Below, piece after piece: positions 1 to 12,745 of a stretch of DNA of 64,000 nt (the stretch's first letter is position 1; the number at the start of each line of letters is the position of its first letter). Made by a program: the position numbers and the translations under genes. The DNA is taken from the NCBI RefSeq assembly GCF_051020955.1, contig NW_027476371.1, positions 1 through 64,000 on the forward strand, in the 5' to 3' direction. This DNA comes from Megalopta genalis (Eukaryota > Arthropoda > Insecta > Hymenoptera > Halictidae). Below the pieces are notes generated by a model, which was not told where the DNA came from, searched no databases, and saw only the letters and a list, made by a program, of their open reading frames with translations.

Positions 1-420
1 GCGATTGTTTCGCATGCGGTTGAAGCTAAATCATGTTTATCACAAGTATATGAAGCTAAACCATTTGTTTCGCAAGAATATGAAGATAAACCACGTGTTT
101 CACTTGGATTTGTAGCAAAATCATGTGTTTCGCATGGATTTGAAACTAATTCGTTTGTTTCGCCTGCATTTGAAGCTAAATCATGTTTATCACAAGTATT
201 TGAATCTAAACCATTTGTTTCGCAAGAATATGAAGCTAAACCATGTGTTTCGCTTGGATTTGAAGCTAAATCATGTGTTTCGCATAGATTTGAAGCTAAC
301 TCGTTTGTTTCTCCTGCATTTGAAGCTATATCATTTATATCGCAAGTATGTGAAGCTAAATCATTTGTTTCGCATCGATTTGAAGCTAAGCCTTCTACTT
401 CGCATTGATTTGAAACTAAA

Positions 421-669
421 TCATGTGTATCGCTTGGATTTGAAGCTAACTCGTTTGTTTCTCCTTGCATTTGAAGCTATATCATTTATATCGCAAGCAT
501 GTGAAGCTAAATCATGTGTTTCGCATGGATTTGAAGCTAAGCGTTCTACCTCACATTGATTTGAAACTAAATCATGTGTTTCGCATGGATTTGAAGCTAA
601 GCGTTCTACCTCACATTGATTTGAAACTAAATCATGTGTTTCGCATGGATTTGAAGCAGAATCTTCCAC
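421..669 (-). pseudogene. Minus-strand decapeptide-repeat fragment
   Basis: This holds 82 codons of the same minus-strand frame: alternating ASNPCETHDL and VSNQCEVERL units, followed by ASHACDINDI and then a frame change at the extra T near 473 that converts the end into unrelated sequence. It shows that the Cys-decapeptide frame predates a frameshift in the left flank. A function is not supported. Confidence 0.2.
541..657. repeat. Tandem 60-bp dimer
   Basis: Positions 541-597 and 601-657 are identical by eye. Each starts GCGTTCTACCTCACATTG and carries a CpA in place of the usual CpG (TCACATT rather than TCGCATT). This is a local two-unit duplication in the left flank and shows recent unequal exchange at the smallest scale. 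Confidence 0.85.
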
Positions 670-840
670 ATCGCATTGATTTGCAGCTAAATTATGTGTT
701 TCGCATGGATTTGGATCTAGACATTCTATATCGCATTGATTTGAAGTTAGTCATGTTTTTTGCATGGATTTGTAGCTAACACGTTTGTATCGCCTGCAGT
801 TGACTCTATATCACTTAATCGCAAGTATTTGAATCTAAAT
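650..840. repeat. 868-bp-spaced repeat pair, first arm
   Basis: The segment begins with an unusual GAAGCAGAATCTTCCACATC (653) and includes the rare TTTTTTGCATGG near 756. Both reappear at 1,521 and about 1,624, a constant spacing of 868 bp. It marks an older duplication inside the left flank. Confidence 0.7.
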
Positions 841-1090
841 CATTGGTTCCGTATGGATTTGGAGCTAAGCCTTCTACTTCGCATTTATTTGTAGCTAACT
901 CATTTGTTTCGCATGGATTTGGAGCTAACTCGATAGTTTCTCCTGCACTTGAAGCTCCATCCCTTATATCGCAAGTATCTGAACCTAAAGCATTTGTTTC
1001 GCATGGATTTGATGCTAACTCGTCTGTTTCGCCTGCTTTTGGTGCTATATCACTTATATCGCAATTATCTGAAGCTAAATCATTTGTTTC

Positions 1091-1537
1091 TCATGTATTT
1101 GTAGCTAAGCCTTCTACTTCGCATTGATTTGGAGCTATAACATTTGTTTCGCATGGATTTGAAGCTAACTCGTTTGTTTCGCATGCAGTTGAATCTAAAT
1201 CATGTTTATCACAAGTATCTGAAACTAAACCATTGGTTCCGCATGGATTTGGAGCTATGCCTTCTACTTCGTATTGATTTGTAGCTAAATAATTTGTTTC
1301 GCATGGATTTGAAGCTAACTCGTTTGTTTCGCATGCAGTTGAAGCTAAATCATGTTTATCACAAGTATCTGAAACTAAACCATATGTTTCGCAAGCATAT
1401 GAAGCTAAATCATGTGTTTTGCATGGATTTGTAGCTAACTCGATTGTTTCCTCTGCATTTGAAGCTACATCACTTATATCGCAAGTATCTGATGCTAAAT
1501 CATTTGTTTCGCATGGATTTGAAGCAGAATCTTCCAC
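1091..1537 (-). pseudogene. Minus-strand decapeptide-repeat frame, possible coding remnant
   Basis: This is one of the longest clean stretches of the minus-strand frame: 148 codons from an ATG, about 15 decapeptides with pattern x-C-[ED]-x-[NH]-[DE]-L-A-S-N. Cys recurs every ten residues, sometimes replaced by Glu, Tyr or Gly. Changes between units are often conservative (Asp/Glu, Asn/His, Leu/Ile/Val). There is no signal peptide, no recognised domain and no upstream regulatory sequence; the initiator Met comes from a chance unit variant. It may be a relic of a repetitive Cys-containing protein, or merely a frame left open by chance. I do not recognise the family. Confidence 0.25.
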
Positions 1538-1720
1538 ATCGCATTGATTTGCAGCAAAATCATGTGTTTCGCATGGATTTGGAGCTAGACCTTTTATATC
1601 GCATTGATTTGATGTTAGTCAAGTTTTTTGCATGGATTTGTAGCTAACTCGTTTGTTTCGCCTGCAGTTGACACTATATCACTTACATCGCAAGTATTTG
1701 AATCTAAATCATTGGTTCCG
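1518..1720. repeat. 868-bp-spaced repeat pair, second arm
   Basis: This matches 650-840, including the GAAGCAGAATCTTCCACATC unit and the TTTTTTGCATGG length variant. Scattered substitutions (for example AACTCG against AACACG after TTTGTAGCT) show that it is older than the core duplications. Confidence 0.7.
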
Positions 1721-1959
1721 CATTGATTTGAAGCTAAGCCTTCTACTTCGCATTGATTTGAATCTAAATCATGTGTTTCGCATGGATTTCAAGCAAAGCC
1801 TTCTACTTCGACTTGATTTAAAACTAAATCATGTGTTTTGCTTGGATTTGAAACTAACTCGTTTGTTTCGCCTGCATTTGAAGTTTTATCAATTATATCG
1901 CAAAATATTTGAAGCTAAATAAATTGTGTCGCATGGATTTGTGGATAAGCCTTCTACTT

Positions 1960-2735
1960 CGCATTAATTTGAAGGTAAATCATGTGTTTCGCTTGGATTT
2001 GAAGCTAAGCCTTCCACTTCGCATTGATTTGGAACTAAATCATGTGTTTCGCTTGGATTTGAAGCTAACTCGTTTGTTTGGCATGCATTTGAAGCTATAT
2101 CAGTTGTATCGCAAGTATTTGAAGCAAAATCATTTGTGTCGCATGGCTTTGAGGATAAGCCTTCTACTTCGCATTAATTTGAAGGTAAATCACGTGCTTC
2201 GCTTGGATTTGAAGCTAACTCGTTTGTTTCGCCTGCATTTGAAGCTATATCATTTATATCGCAAGTATGTGAAGCTAAATCATTTGTGTCGCATGGATTT
2301 GAAGCGAAGCCTTCTACTTCGCATTGATTTGAAACTAAATCATCTGTTTTGCTTGGATTTGAATCTAACTCGTTTCTTTCGCTTGCATTTGAAGCTAAAT
2401 CAATTATATCGCAAGTATTTGAAGCTGAATCATTTGTGTCGCATGGCTTTGAGGATAAGCCTTCTACTTCGCATTAATTTGAAGGTAAATCACGTGCTTC
2501 GCTTAGATTTGAAGCTAACTCGTTTGTTTCGCCTGCATTTGAAGCTATATCATTTATATCGCAAGTATGTGAAACTAAATCATTTGTTTCGCATGGATTT
2601 GAAGCTAAGCCATCTGCTTCGCATTGATTTGAAACTAAATCATGTGTTTCGCTTGGATTTGAAGCTAACTCGTTTGTTTCGCCTGCATTTGAAGCTATAT
2701 CATTTATATCGCAAGTATATGAAGCTAAATCATTT
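1960..2735. repeat. 5,005-bp HOR, partial leading copy
   Basis: The sequence from about 1,960 matches that from about 6,965, exactly 5,005 bp later, including the rare TTTGTTTGGCATGC near 2,072 and the GATTTGAAGCGAAGCC unit near 2,299. It is the last part of a copy whose start lies in, or was lost at, the edge of the left flank. It retains the 300-bp segment missing from later copies. Confidence 0.85.
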
Positions 2736-5700
2736 GTGTTGCATGGCTTTGAAGCTAACTTGTTTGTTTCGCCTGCATTGAAGCTATATCACTTCTATCG
2801 CAAGAATTTGAAGCTAAATCATTTGTGTCGCATGGATTTGAAGCTAAGCCTTCTACTTCGCATTAATTTGAAGGTAAATCAAGTGCTTCGCTTGGATTTG
2901 AAGCTAACTCGTTTGTTTCGCCTGCATTTGAAGCTATACCATTTATATCGCAAGTATGTGAAACTAAATCATTTGTTTCGCATGGATTTGAAGCTAAGCC
3001 TTCTGCTTCGCATTGATTTGAAACGAAATCATGTGTTTCGCATGGATTTGAAGCTAAGCTTTCTACTTCACATTGATTTGAAACTAAATCATGTGGTTCG
3101 CATGGATTTGAAGCTAAATCATGTGTTTCGCACAGATTTGAAGCTAACTCGTTTATTTCGCCTGCATTTGAAGCTATATCAGTTATATCGCAAGTATTTG
3201 AAGCTAAATCATTTGTGTCGCATGGCTTTGAGGATAAGCCTCCTACTTCGCATTGATTTGAAACTAAACCATGTGTTTCGCTTGGATTTGAAGCTAACTC
3301 GTTTGTTTCGCCTGCATTTGAAGCTATATCATTTATATCGCAAGTACATGAAGCTAAATCATTTGTGTTGCATGGCTTTGAAGCTAACTCGTTTGTTTCG
3401 CCTGCATTGAAGCTATGTCACTTCTATCGCAAGAATTTGAAGCTAAATCATTTGTGTCGCATGGATTTGAAGCTAAGCCTTCTACTTCGCATTGATTTGG
3501 AACTAAATCATGTGTTTCGCTTGGATTTGAAGCTAACTCGTTTGTTTCGCATGCATTTGAAGCTATATCAATTGTATCGCAAGTATTTGAAGCTAAATCA
3601 TTTGTGTCGCATGGCTTTGTGGATAAGCCTTCTACTTCGCATTAATTTGAAGGTAAATCACGTGCTTCGCTTGGATTTGAAGCTAACTCGTTTGTTTCGC
3701 CTGCATTTGAAGCTATATCATTTATATCGCAAGTATGTGAAACTAAATCATTTGTTTCGCATGGATTTGAAGCTAAGCCTTCTGCTTCGCATTGATTTGA
3801 AACTAAATCATGTGTTTCGCATGGATTTGAAGCTAAGCCTTCTACTTCACATTGATTTGAAACTAAATCATGTGGTTCGCATGGATTTGAAGCTAAATCA
3901 TGGGTTTCGCACAGATTTGAAGCTAACTCGTTTATTTCGCCTGCATTTGAAGCTATATCAGTTATATCGCAAGTATTTGAAGCTAAATCATTTGTGTCGC
4001 ATGGATTTGAAGCGAAGCCTTCTACTTCGCATTGATTTGAAACTAAATCATCTGTTTTGCTTGGATTTGAATCTAACTCGTTTGTTTCGCTTGCATTTGA
4101 AGCTAAATCAATTATATCGCAAGTATTTGAAGCTGAATCATTTGTGTCGCATGGCTTTGAGGATAAGCCTTCTACTTCGCATTAATTTGAAGGTAAATCA
4201 TGTGTTTCGCTTGGATTTGAAGCTAAGCCTTCCACTTCGCATTGATTTGGAACTAAATCATGTGTTTCGCTTGGATTTGAAGCTAACTCGTTTGTTTGGC
4301 ATGCATTTGAAGCTATATCAGTTGTATCGCAAGTATTTGAAGCTAAATCATTTGTGTCGCATGGCTTTGAGGATAAGCCTTCTACTTCGCATTAATTTGA
4401 AGGTAAATCACGTGCTTCGCTTGGATTTGAAGCTAACTCGTTTGTTTCGCCTGCATTTGAAGCTATAGCATTTATATCGCAAGTATGTGAAACTAAATCA
4501 TTTGTTTCGCATGGATTTGAAGCTAAGCCTTCTGCTTCGCATTGATTTGAAACTAAATCATGTGTTTCGCATGGATTTGAAGCTAAGCCTTCTACTTCAC
4601 ATTGATTTGAAACTAAATCATGTGGTTCGCATGGATTTGAAGCTAAATCATGTGTTTCGCACAGATTTGAAGCTAACTCGTTTATTTCGCCTGCATTTGA
4701 AGCTATATCAGTTATATCGCAAGTATTTGAAGCTAAATCATTTGTGTCGCATGGCTTTGGGGATAAGCCTCCTACTTCGCATTGATTTGAAACTGAACCA
4801 TGTGCTTCGCTTGGATTTGAAGCTAACTCGTTTGTTTCGCCTGCATTTGAAGCTATATCATTTATATCGCAAGTATATGAAGCTAAATCATTTGTGTTGC
4901 ATGGCTTTGAAGCTGACTCGTTTGTTTCGCCTGCATTGAAGCTATATCACTTCTATCGCAAGAATTTGAAGCTAAATCATTTGTGTCGCATGGCTTTGAG
5001 GATAAGCCTTCTACTTCGCATTAATTTGAAGGTAAATCACGTGCTTCGCTTGGATTTGAAGCTAACTCGTTTGTTTCGCCTGCATTTGAAGCTATATCAT
5101 ATATATCGCAAGTATGTGAAACTAAATCATTTGTTTCGCATGGATTTGAAGCTAAGCCTTCTGCTTCGCATTGATTTGAAACTAAATCATGTGTTTCGCA
5201 TGGATTTGAAGCTAAGCCTTCTACTTCACATTGATTTGAAACTAAATCATGTGGTTCGCATGGATTTGAAGCTAAATCATGTGTTTCGCACAGATTTGAA
5301 GCTAACTCGTTTATTTCGCCTGCATTTGAAGCTATATCAGTTATATCGCAAGTATTTGAAGCTAAATCATTTGTGTCGCATGGCTTTGGGGATAAGCCTC
5401 CTACTTCGCATTGATTTGAAACTGAACCATGTGCTTCGCTTGGATTTGAAGCTAACTCGTTTGTTTCGCCTGCATTTGAAGCTATATCATTTATATCGCA
5501 AGTATATGAAGCTAAATCATTTGTGTTGCATGGCTTTGAAGCTAACTCGTTTGTTTCGCCTGCATTGAAGCTATATCACTTCTATCGCAAGAATTTGAAG
5601 CTAAATCATTTGTGTCGCATGGATTTGAAGCTAAGCCTTCTACTTCGCATTAATTTGAAGGTAAATCACGTGCTTCGCTTGGATTTGAAGCTAACTCGTT

Positions 5701-7740
5701 TGTTTCGCCTGCATTTGAAGCTATATCATTTATATCGCAAGTATGTGAAACTAAATCATTTGTTTCGCATGGATTTGAAGCTAAGCCTTCTGCTTCGCAT
5801 TGATTTGAAACGAAATCATGTGTTTCGCATGGATTTGAAGCTAAGCTTTCTACTTCACATTGATTTGAAACTAAATCATGTGGTTCGCATGGATTTGAAG
5901 CTAAATCATGTGTTTCGCACAGATTTGAAGCTAACTCGTTTATTTCGCCTGCATTTGAAGCTATATCAGTTATATCGCAAGTATTTGAAGCTAAATCATT
6001 TGTGTCGCATGGCTTTGAGGATAAGCCTCCTACTTCGCATTGATTTGAAACTAAACCATGTGTTTCGCTTGGATTTGAAGCTAACTCGTTTGTTTCGCCT
6101 GCATTTGAAGCTATATCATTTATATCGCAAGTATATGAAGCTAAATCATTTGTGTTGCATGGCTTTGAAGCTAACTCGTTTGTTTCGCCTGCATTGAAGC
6201 TATGTCACTTCTATCGCAGGAATTTGAAGCTAAATCATTTGTGTCGCATGGATTTGAAGCTAAGCCTTCTACTTCGCATTGATTTGGAACTAAATCATGT
6301 GTTTCGCTTGGATTTGAAGCTAACTCGTTTGTTTCGCATGCATTTGAAGCTATATCAATTGTATCGCAAGTATTTGAAGCTAAATCATTTGTGTCGCATG
6401 GCTTTGTGGATAAGCCTTCTACTTCGCATTAATTTGAAGGTAAATCACGTGCTTCGCTTGGATTTGAAGCTAACTCGTTTGTTTCGCCTGCGTTTGAAGC
6501 TATATCATTTATATCGCAAGTATGTGAAACTAAATCATTTGTTTCGCATGGATTTGAAGCTAAGCCTTCTGCTTCGCATTGATTTGAAACTAAATCATGT
6601 GTTTCGCATGGATTTGAAGCTAAGCCTTCTACTTCACATTGATTTGAAACTAAATCATGTGGTTCGCATGGATTTGAAGCTAAATCATGGGTTTCGCACA
6701 GATTTGAAGCTAACTCGTTTATTTCGCCTGCATTTGAAGCTATATCAGTTATATCGCAAGTATTTGAAGCTAAATCATTTGTGTCGCATGGATTTGAAGC
6801 GAAGCCTTCTACTTCGCATTGATTTGAAACTAAATCATCTGTTTTGCTTGGATTTGAATCTAACTCGTTTGTTTCGCTTGCATTTGAAGCTAAATCAATT
6901 ATATCGCAAGTATTTGAAGCTGAATCATTTGTGTCGCATGGCTTTGAGGATAAGCCTTCTACTTCGCATTAATTTGAAGGTAAATCATGTGTTTCGCTTG
7001 GATTTGAAGCTAAGCCTTCCACTTCGCATTGATTTGGAACTAAATCATGTGTTTCGCTTGGATTTGAAGCTAACTCGTTTGTTTGGCATGCATTTGAAGC
7101 TATATCAGTTGTATCGCAAGTATTTGAAGCAAAATCATTTGTGTCGCATGGCTTTGAGGATAAGCCTTCTACTTCGCATTAATTTGAAGGTAAATCACGT
7201 GCTTCGCTTGGATTTGAAGCTAACTCGTTTGTTTCGCCTGCATTTGAAGCTATATCATTTATATCGCAAGTATGTGAAGCTAAATCATTTGTGTCGCATG
7301 GATTTGAAGCGAAGCCTTCTACTTCGCATTGATTTGAAACTAAATCATCTGTTTTGCTTGGATTTGAATCTAACTCGTTTCTTTCGCTTGCATTTGAAGC
7401 TAAATCAATTATATCGCAAGTATTTGAAGCTGAATCATTTGTGTCGCATGGCTTTGAGGATAAGCCTTCTACTTCGCATTAATTTGAAGGTAAATCACGT
7501 GCTTCGCTTAGATTTGAAGCTAACTCGTTTGTTTCGCCTGCATTTGAAGCTATATCATTTATATCGCAAGTATGTGAAACTAAATCATTTGTTTCGCATG
7601 GATTTGAAGCTAAGCCATCTGCTTCGCATTGATTTGAAACTAAATCATGTGTTTCGCTTGGATTTGAAGCTAACTCGTTTGTTTCGCCTGCATTTGAAGC
7701 TATATCATTTATATCGCAAGTATATGAAGCTAAATCATTT
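2736..7740. repeat. 5,005-bp HOR, copy 1
   Basis: I phased this copy on the distinctive AACTTGTTTGTTTCG variant at about 2,756, which recurs at 7,761, 12,766 and 22,982. The copy holds blocks of 629, 1,529, 629, 629 and 1,589 bp, each ended by a 1-bp deletion in CCTGCATTGAAGC (stops at 2,781, 3,410, 4,939, 5,568, 6,197 and 7,786). Each block is a multiple of 30 minus 1. Small differences from copy 2 include AATCAAGTGC against AATCACGTGC near 2,877. Confidence 0.93.
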
Positions 7741-10700
7741 GTGTTGCATGGCTTTGAAGCTAACTTGTTTGTTTCGCCTGCATTGAAGCTATATCACTTC
7801 TATCGCAAGAATTTGAAGCTAAATCATTTGTGTCGCATGGATTTGAAGCTAAGCCTTCTACTTCGCATTAATTTGAAGGTAAATCACGTGCTTCGCTTGG
7901 ATTTGAAGCTAACTCGTTTGTTTCGCCTGCATTTGAAGCTATACCATTTATATCGCAAGTATGTGAAACTAAATCATTTGTTTCGCATGGATTTGAAGCT
8001 AAGCCTTCTGCTTCGCATTGATTTGAAACGAAATCATGTGTTTCGCATGGATTTGAAGCTAAGCTTTCTACTTCACATTGATTTGAAACTAAATCATGTG
8101 GTTCGCATGGATTTGAAGCTAAATCATGTGTTTCGCACAGATTTGAAGCTAACTCGTTTATTTCGCCTGCATTTGAAGCTATATCAGTTATATCGCAAGT
8201 ATTTGAAGCTAAATCATTTGTGTCGCATGGCTTTGAGGATAAGCCTCCTACTTCGCATTGATTTGAAACTAAACCATGTGTTTCGCTTGGATTTGAAGCT
8301 AACTCGTTTGTTTCGCCTGCATTTGAAGCTATATCATTTATATCGCAAGTACATGAAGCTAAATCATTTGTGTTGCATGGCTTTGAAGCTAACTCGTTTG
8401 TTTCGCCTGCATTGAAGCTATGTCACTTCTATCGCAAGAATTTGAAGCTAAATCATTTGTGTCGCATGGATTTGAAGCTAAGCCTTCTACTTCGCATTGA
8501 TTTGGAACTAAATCATGTGTTTCGCTTGGATTTGAAGCTAACTCGTTTGTTTCGCATGCATTTGAAGCTATATCAATTGTATCGCAAGTATTTGAAGCTA
8601 AATCATTTGTGTCGCATGGCTTTGTGGATAAGCCTTCTACTTCGCATTAATTTGAAGGTAAATCACGTGCTTCGCTTGGATTTGAAGCTAACTCGTTTGT
8701 TTCGCCTGCATTTGAAGCTATATCATTTATATCGCAAGTATGTGAAACTAAATCATTTGTTTCGCATGGATTTGAAGCTAAGCCTTCTGCTTCGCATTGA
8801 TTTGAAACTAAATCATGTGTTTCGCATGGATTTGAAGCTAAGCCTTCTACTTCACATTGATTTGAAACTAAATCATGTGGTTCGCATGGATTTGAAGCTA
8901 AATCATGGGTTTCGCACAGATTTGAAGCTAACTCGTTTATTTCGCCTGCATTTGAAGCTATATCAGTTATATCGCAAGTATTTGAAGCTAAATCATTTGT
9001 GTCGCATGGATTTGAAGCGAAGCCTTCTACTTCGCATTGATTTGAAACTAAATCATCTGTTTTGCTTGGATTTGAATCTAACTCGTTTGTTTCGCTTGCA
9101 TTTGAAGCTAAATCAATTATATCGCAAGTATTTGAAGCTGAATCATTTGTGTCGCATGGCTTTGAGGATAAGCCTTCTACTTCGCATTAATTTGAAGGTA
9201 AATCATGTGTTTCGCTTGGATTTGAAGCTAAGCCTTCCACTTCGCATTGATTTGGAACTAAATCATGTGTTTCGCTTGGATTTGAAGCTAACTCGTTTGT
9301 TTGGCATGCATTTGAAGCTATATCAGTTGTATCGCAAGTATTTGAAGCTAAATCATTTGTGTCGCATGGCTTTGAGGATAAGCCTTCTACTTCGCATTAA
9401 TTTGAAGGTAAATCACGTGCTTCGCTTGGATTTGAAGCTAACTCGTTTGTTTCGCCTGCATTTGAAGCTATAGCATTTATATCGCAAGTATGTGAAACTA
9501 AATCATTTGTTTCGCATGGATTTGAAGCTAAGCCTTCTGCTTCGCATTGATTTGAAACTAAATCATGTGTTTCGCATGGATTTGAAGCTAAGCCTTCTAC
9601 TTCACATTGATTTGAAACTAAATCATGTGGTTCGCATGGATTTGAAGCTAAATCATGTGTTTCGCACAGATTTGAAGCTAACTCGTTTATTTCGCCTGCA
9701 TTTGAAGCTATATCAGTTATATCGCAAGTATTTGAAGCTAAATCATTTGTGTCGCATGGCTTTGGGGATAAGCCTCCTACTTCGCATTGATTTGAAACTG
9801 AACCATGTGCTTCGCTTGGATTTGAAGCTAACTCGTTTGTTTCGCCTGCATTTGAAGCTATATCATTTATATCGCAAGTATATGAAGCTAAATCATTTGT
9901 GTTGCATGGCTTTGAAGCTGACTCGTTTGTTTCGCCTGCATTGAAGCTATATCACTTCTATCGCAAGAATTTGAAGCTAAATCATTTGTGTCGCATGGCT
10001 TTGAGGATAAGCCTTCTACTTCGCATTAATTTGAAGGTAAATCACGTGCTTCGCTTGGATTTGAAGCTAACTCGTTTGTTTCGCCTGCATTTGAAGCTAT
10101 ATCATATATATCGCAAGTATGTGAAACTAAATCATTTGTTTCGCATGGATTTGAAGCTAAGCCTTCTGCTTCGCATTGATTTGAAACTAAATCATGTGTT
10201 TCGCATGGATTTGAAGCTAAGCCTTCTACTTCACATTGATTTGAAACTAAATCATGTGGTTCGCATGGATTTGAAGCTAAATCATGTGTTTCGCACAGAT
10301 TTGAAGCTAACTCGTTTATTTCGCCTGCATTTGAAGCTATATCAGTTATATCGCAAGTATTTGAAGCTAAATCATTTGTGTCGCATGGCTTTGGGGATAA
10401 GCCTCCTACTTCGCATTGATTTGAAACTGAACCATGTGCTTCGCTTGGATTTGAAGCTAACTCGTTTGTTTCGCCTGCATTTGAAGCTATATCATTTATA
10501 TCGCAAGTATATGAAGCTAAATCATTTGTGTTGCATGGCTTTGAAGCTAACTCGTTTGTTTCGCCTGCATTGAAGCTATATCACTTCTATCGCAAGAATT
10601 TGAAGCTAAATCATTTGTGTCGCATGGATTTGAAGCTAAGCCTTCTACTTCGCATTAATTTGAAGGTAAATCACGTGCTTCGCTTGGATTTGAAGCTAAC

Positions 10701-12745
10701 TCGTTTGTTTCGCCTGCATTTGAAGCTATATCATTTATATCGCAAGTATGTGAAACTAAATCATTTGTTTCGCATGGATTTGAAGCTAAGCCTTCTGCTT
10801 CGCATTGATTTGAAACGAAATCATGTGTTTCGCATGGATTTGAAGCTAAGCTTTCTACTTCACATTGATTTGAAACTAAATCATGTGGTTCGCATGGATT
10901 TGAAGCTAAATCATGTGTTTCGCACAGATTTGAAGCTAACTCGTTTATTTCGCCTGCATTTGAAGCTATATCAGTTATATCGCAAGTATTTGAAGCTAAA
11001 TCATTTGTGTCGCATGGCTTTGAGGATAAGCCTCCTACTTCGCATTGATTTGAAACTAAACCATGTGTTTCGCTTGGATTTGAAGCTAACTCGTTTGTTT
11101 CGCCTGCATTTGAAGCTATATCATTTATATCGCAAGTATATGAAGCTAAATCATTTGTGTTGCATGGCTTTGAAGCTAACTCGTTTGTTTCGCCTGCATT
11201 GAAGCTATGTCACTTCTATCGCAGGAATTTGAAGCTAAATCATTTGTGTCGCATGGATTTGAAGCTAAGCCTTCTACTTCGCATTGATTTGGAACTAAAT
11301 CATGTGTTTCGCTTGGATTTGAAGCTAACTCGTTTGTTTCGCATGCATTTGAAGCTATATCAATTGTATCGCAAGTATTTGAAGCTAAATCATTTGTGTC
11401 GCATGGCTTTGTGGATAAGCCTTCTACTTCGCATTAATTTGAAGGTAAATCACGTGCTTCGCTTGGATTTGAAGCTAACTCGTTTGTTTCGCCTGCGTTT
11501 GAAGCTATATCATTTATATCGCAAGTATGTGAAACTAAATCATTTGTTTCGCATGGATTTGAAGCTAAGCCTTCTGCTTCGCATTGATTTGAAACTAAAT
11601 CATGTGTTTCGCATGGATTTGAAGCTAAGCCTTCTACTTCACATTGATTTGAAACTAAATCATGTGGTTCGCATGGATTTGAAGCTAAATCATGGGTTTC
11701 GCACAGATTTGAAGCTAACTCGTTTATTTCGCCTGCATTTGAAGCTATATCAGTTATATCGCAAGTATTTGAAGCTAAATCATTTGTGTCGCATGGATTT
11801 GAAGCGAAGCCTTCTACTTCGCATTGATTTGAAACTAAATCATCTGTTTTGCTTGGATTTGAATCTAACTCGTTTGTTTCGCTTGCATTTGAAGCTAAAT
11901 CAATTATATCGCAAGTATTTGAAGCTGAATCATTTGTGTCGCATGGCTTTGAGGATAAGCCTTCTACTTCGCATTAATTTGAAGGTAAATCATGTGTTTC
12001 GCTTGGATTTGAAGCTAAGCCTTCCACTTCGCATTGATTTGGAACTAAATCATGTGTTTCGCTTGGATTTGAAGCTAACTCGTTTGTTTGGCATGCATTT
12101 GAAGCTATATCAGTTGTATCGCAAGTATTTGAAGCAAAATCATTTGTGTCGCATGGCTTTGAGGATAAGCCTTCTACTTCGCATTAATTTGAAGGTAAAT
12201 CACGTGCTTCGCTTGGATTTGAAGCTAACTCGTTTGTTTCGCCTGCATTTGAAGCTATATCATTTATATCGCAAGTATGTGAAGCTAAATCATTTGTGTC
12301 GCATGGATTTGAAGCGAAGCCTTCTACTTCGCATTGATTTGAAACTAAATCATCTGTTTTGCTTGGATTTGAATCTAACTCGTTTCTTTCGCTTGCATTT
12401 GAAGCTAAATCAATTATATCGCAAGTATTTGAAGCTGAATCATTTGTGTCGCATGGCTTTGAGGATAAGCCTTCTACTTCGCATTAATTTGAAGGTAAAT
12501 CACGTGCTTCGCTTAGATTTGAAGCTAACTCGTTTGTTTCGCCTGCATTTGAAGCTATATCATTTATATCGCAAGTATGTGAAACTAAATCATTTGTTTC
12601 GCATGGATTTGAAGCTAAGCCATCTGCTTCGCATTGATTTGAAACTAAATCATGTGTTTCGCTTGGATTTGAAGCTAACTCGTTTGTTTCGCCTGCATTT
12701 GAAGCTATATCATTTATATCGCAAGTATATGAAGCTAAATCATTT
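7741..12745. repeat. 5,005-bp HOR, copy 2
   Basis: This is colinear with copy 1 at a constant 5,005-bp offset through all block boundaries (8,415, 9,944, 10,573, 11,202 and 12,791). I saw very few differences by eye. It keeps the 300-bp segment 12,276-12,575 that copies 3 and 4 lack. Confidence 0.93.

Larger units (their letters stand above)
1..1955. repeat. Left flank of diverged 30-bp units
   Basis: Units here vary more from one to the next than in the core and contain types such as CATGTTTATCACAAGTAT (near 31, 181, 1,201 and 1,342) that I did not find between about 2 and 46.9 kb but that return in the right flank. The first 320 bases resemble the stretch near 49,870-50,040. Local length changes are present, for example an extra T near 473 (CTCCTTGCAT) and the block near 747-760 with GTTAGTCATG. 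No gene is recognisable. Confidence 0.75.

Noticed and set aside
843..1127. The plus-strand FEAKSFVSHG frame as the original coding frame
   Set aside because: The common CGCATTGATTTG and CGCATTAATTTG units put a stop in this frame about once every five units through most of the array, including both flanks. Its conserved residues are also explained by the shared DNA cores.
2158..2190. Inverted repeats or hairpins formed by TTTGAAGC and its near complement
   Set aside because: I found no arm pairs longer than a few bases within or between adjacent units; all repeats seen are direct.
2736..2781. 46-base overlaps between successive plus-strand frames as translational coupling or programmed frameshifting
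   Set aside because: The overlap is simply the distance between an ATG in the TTGCATGG unit and the TGA made by the 1-bp deletion. No slippery site or structure beyond the repeat is visible, and the pattern is copied with each block.
2765..2790. The block-end deletion as a minus-strand splice acceptor (TGCAG before GC), which would make blocks into exons
   Set aside because: The TGCAGG word also occurs in every ordinary CGCCTGCATTTG unit, no polypyrimidine tract precedes it, and no matching donor pattern is seen at block starts.
6152..7786. A 544-codon plus-strand frame as a real repetitive protein gene, with its relatives in each 5,005-bp copy
   Set aside because: It starts inside the previous block's frame, ends at the HOR-boundary deletion, has no start context or domain, and its neighbours are in other phases. 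Lack of stops follows from the codons produced by the repeat unit.
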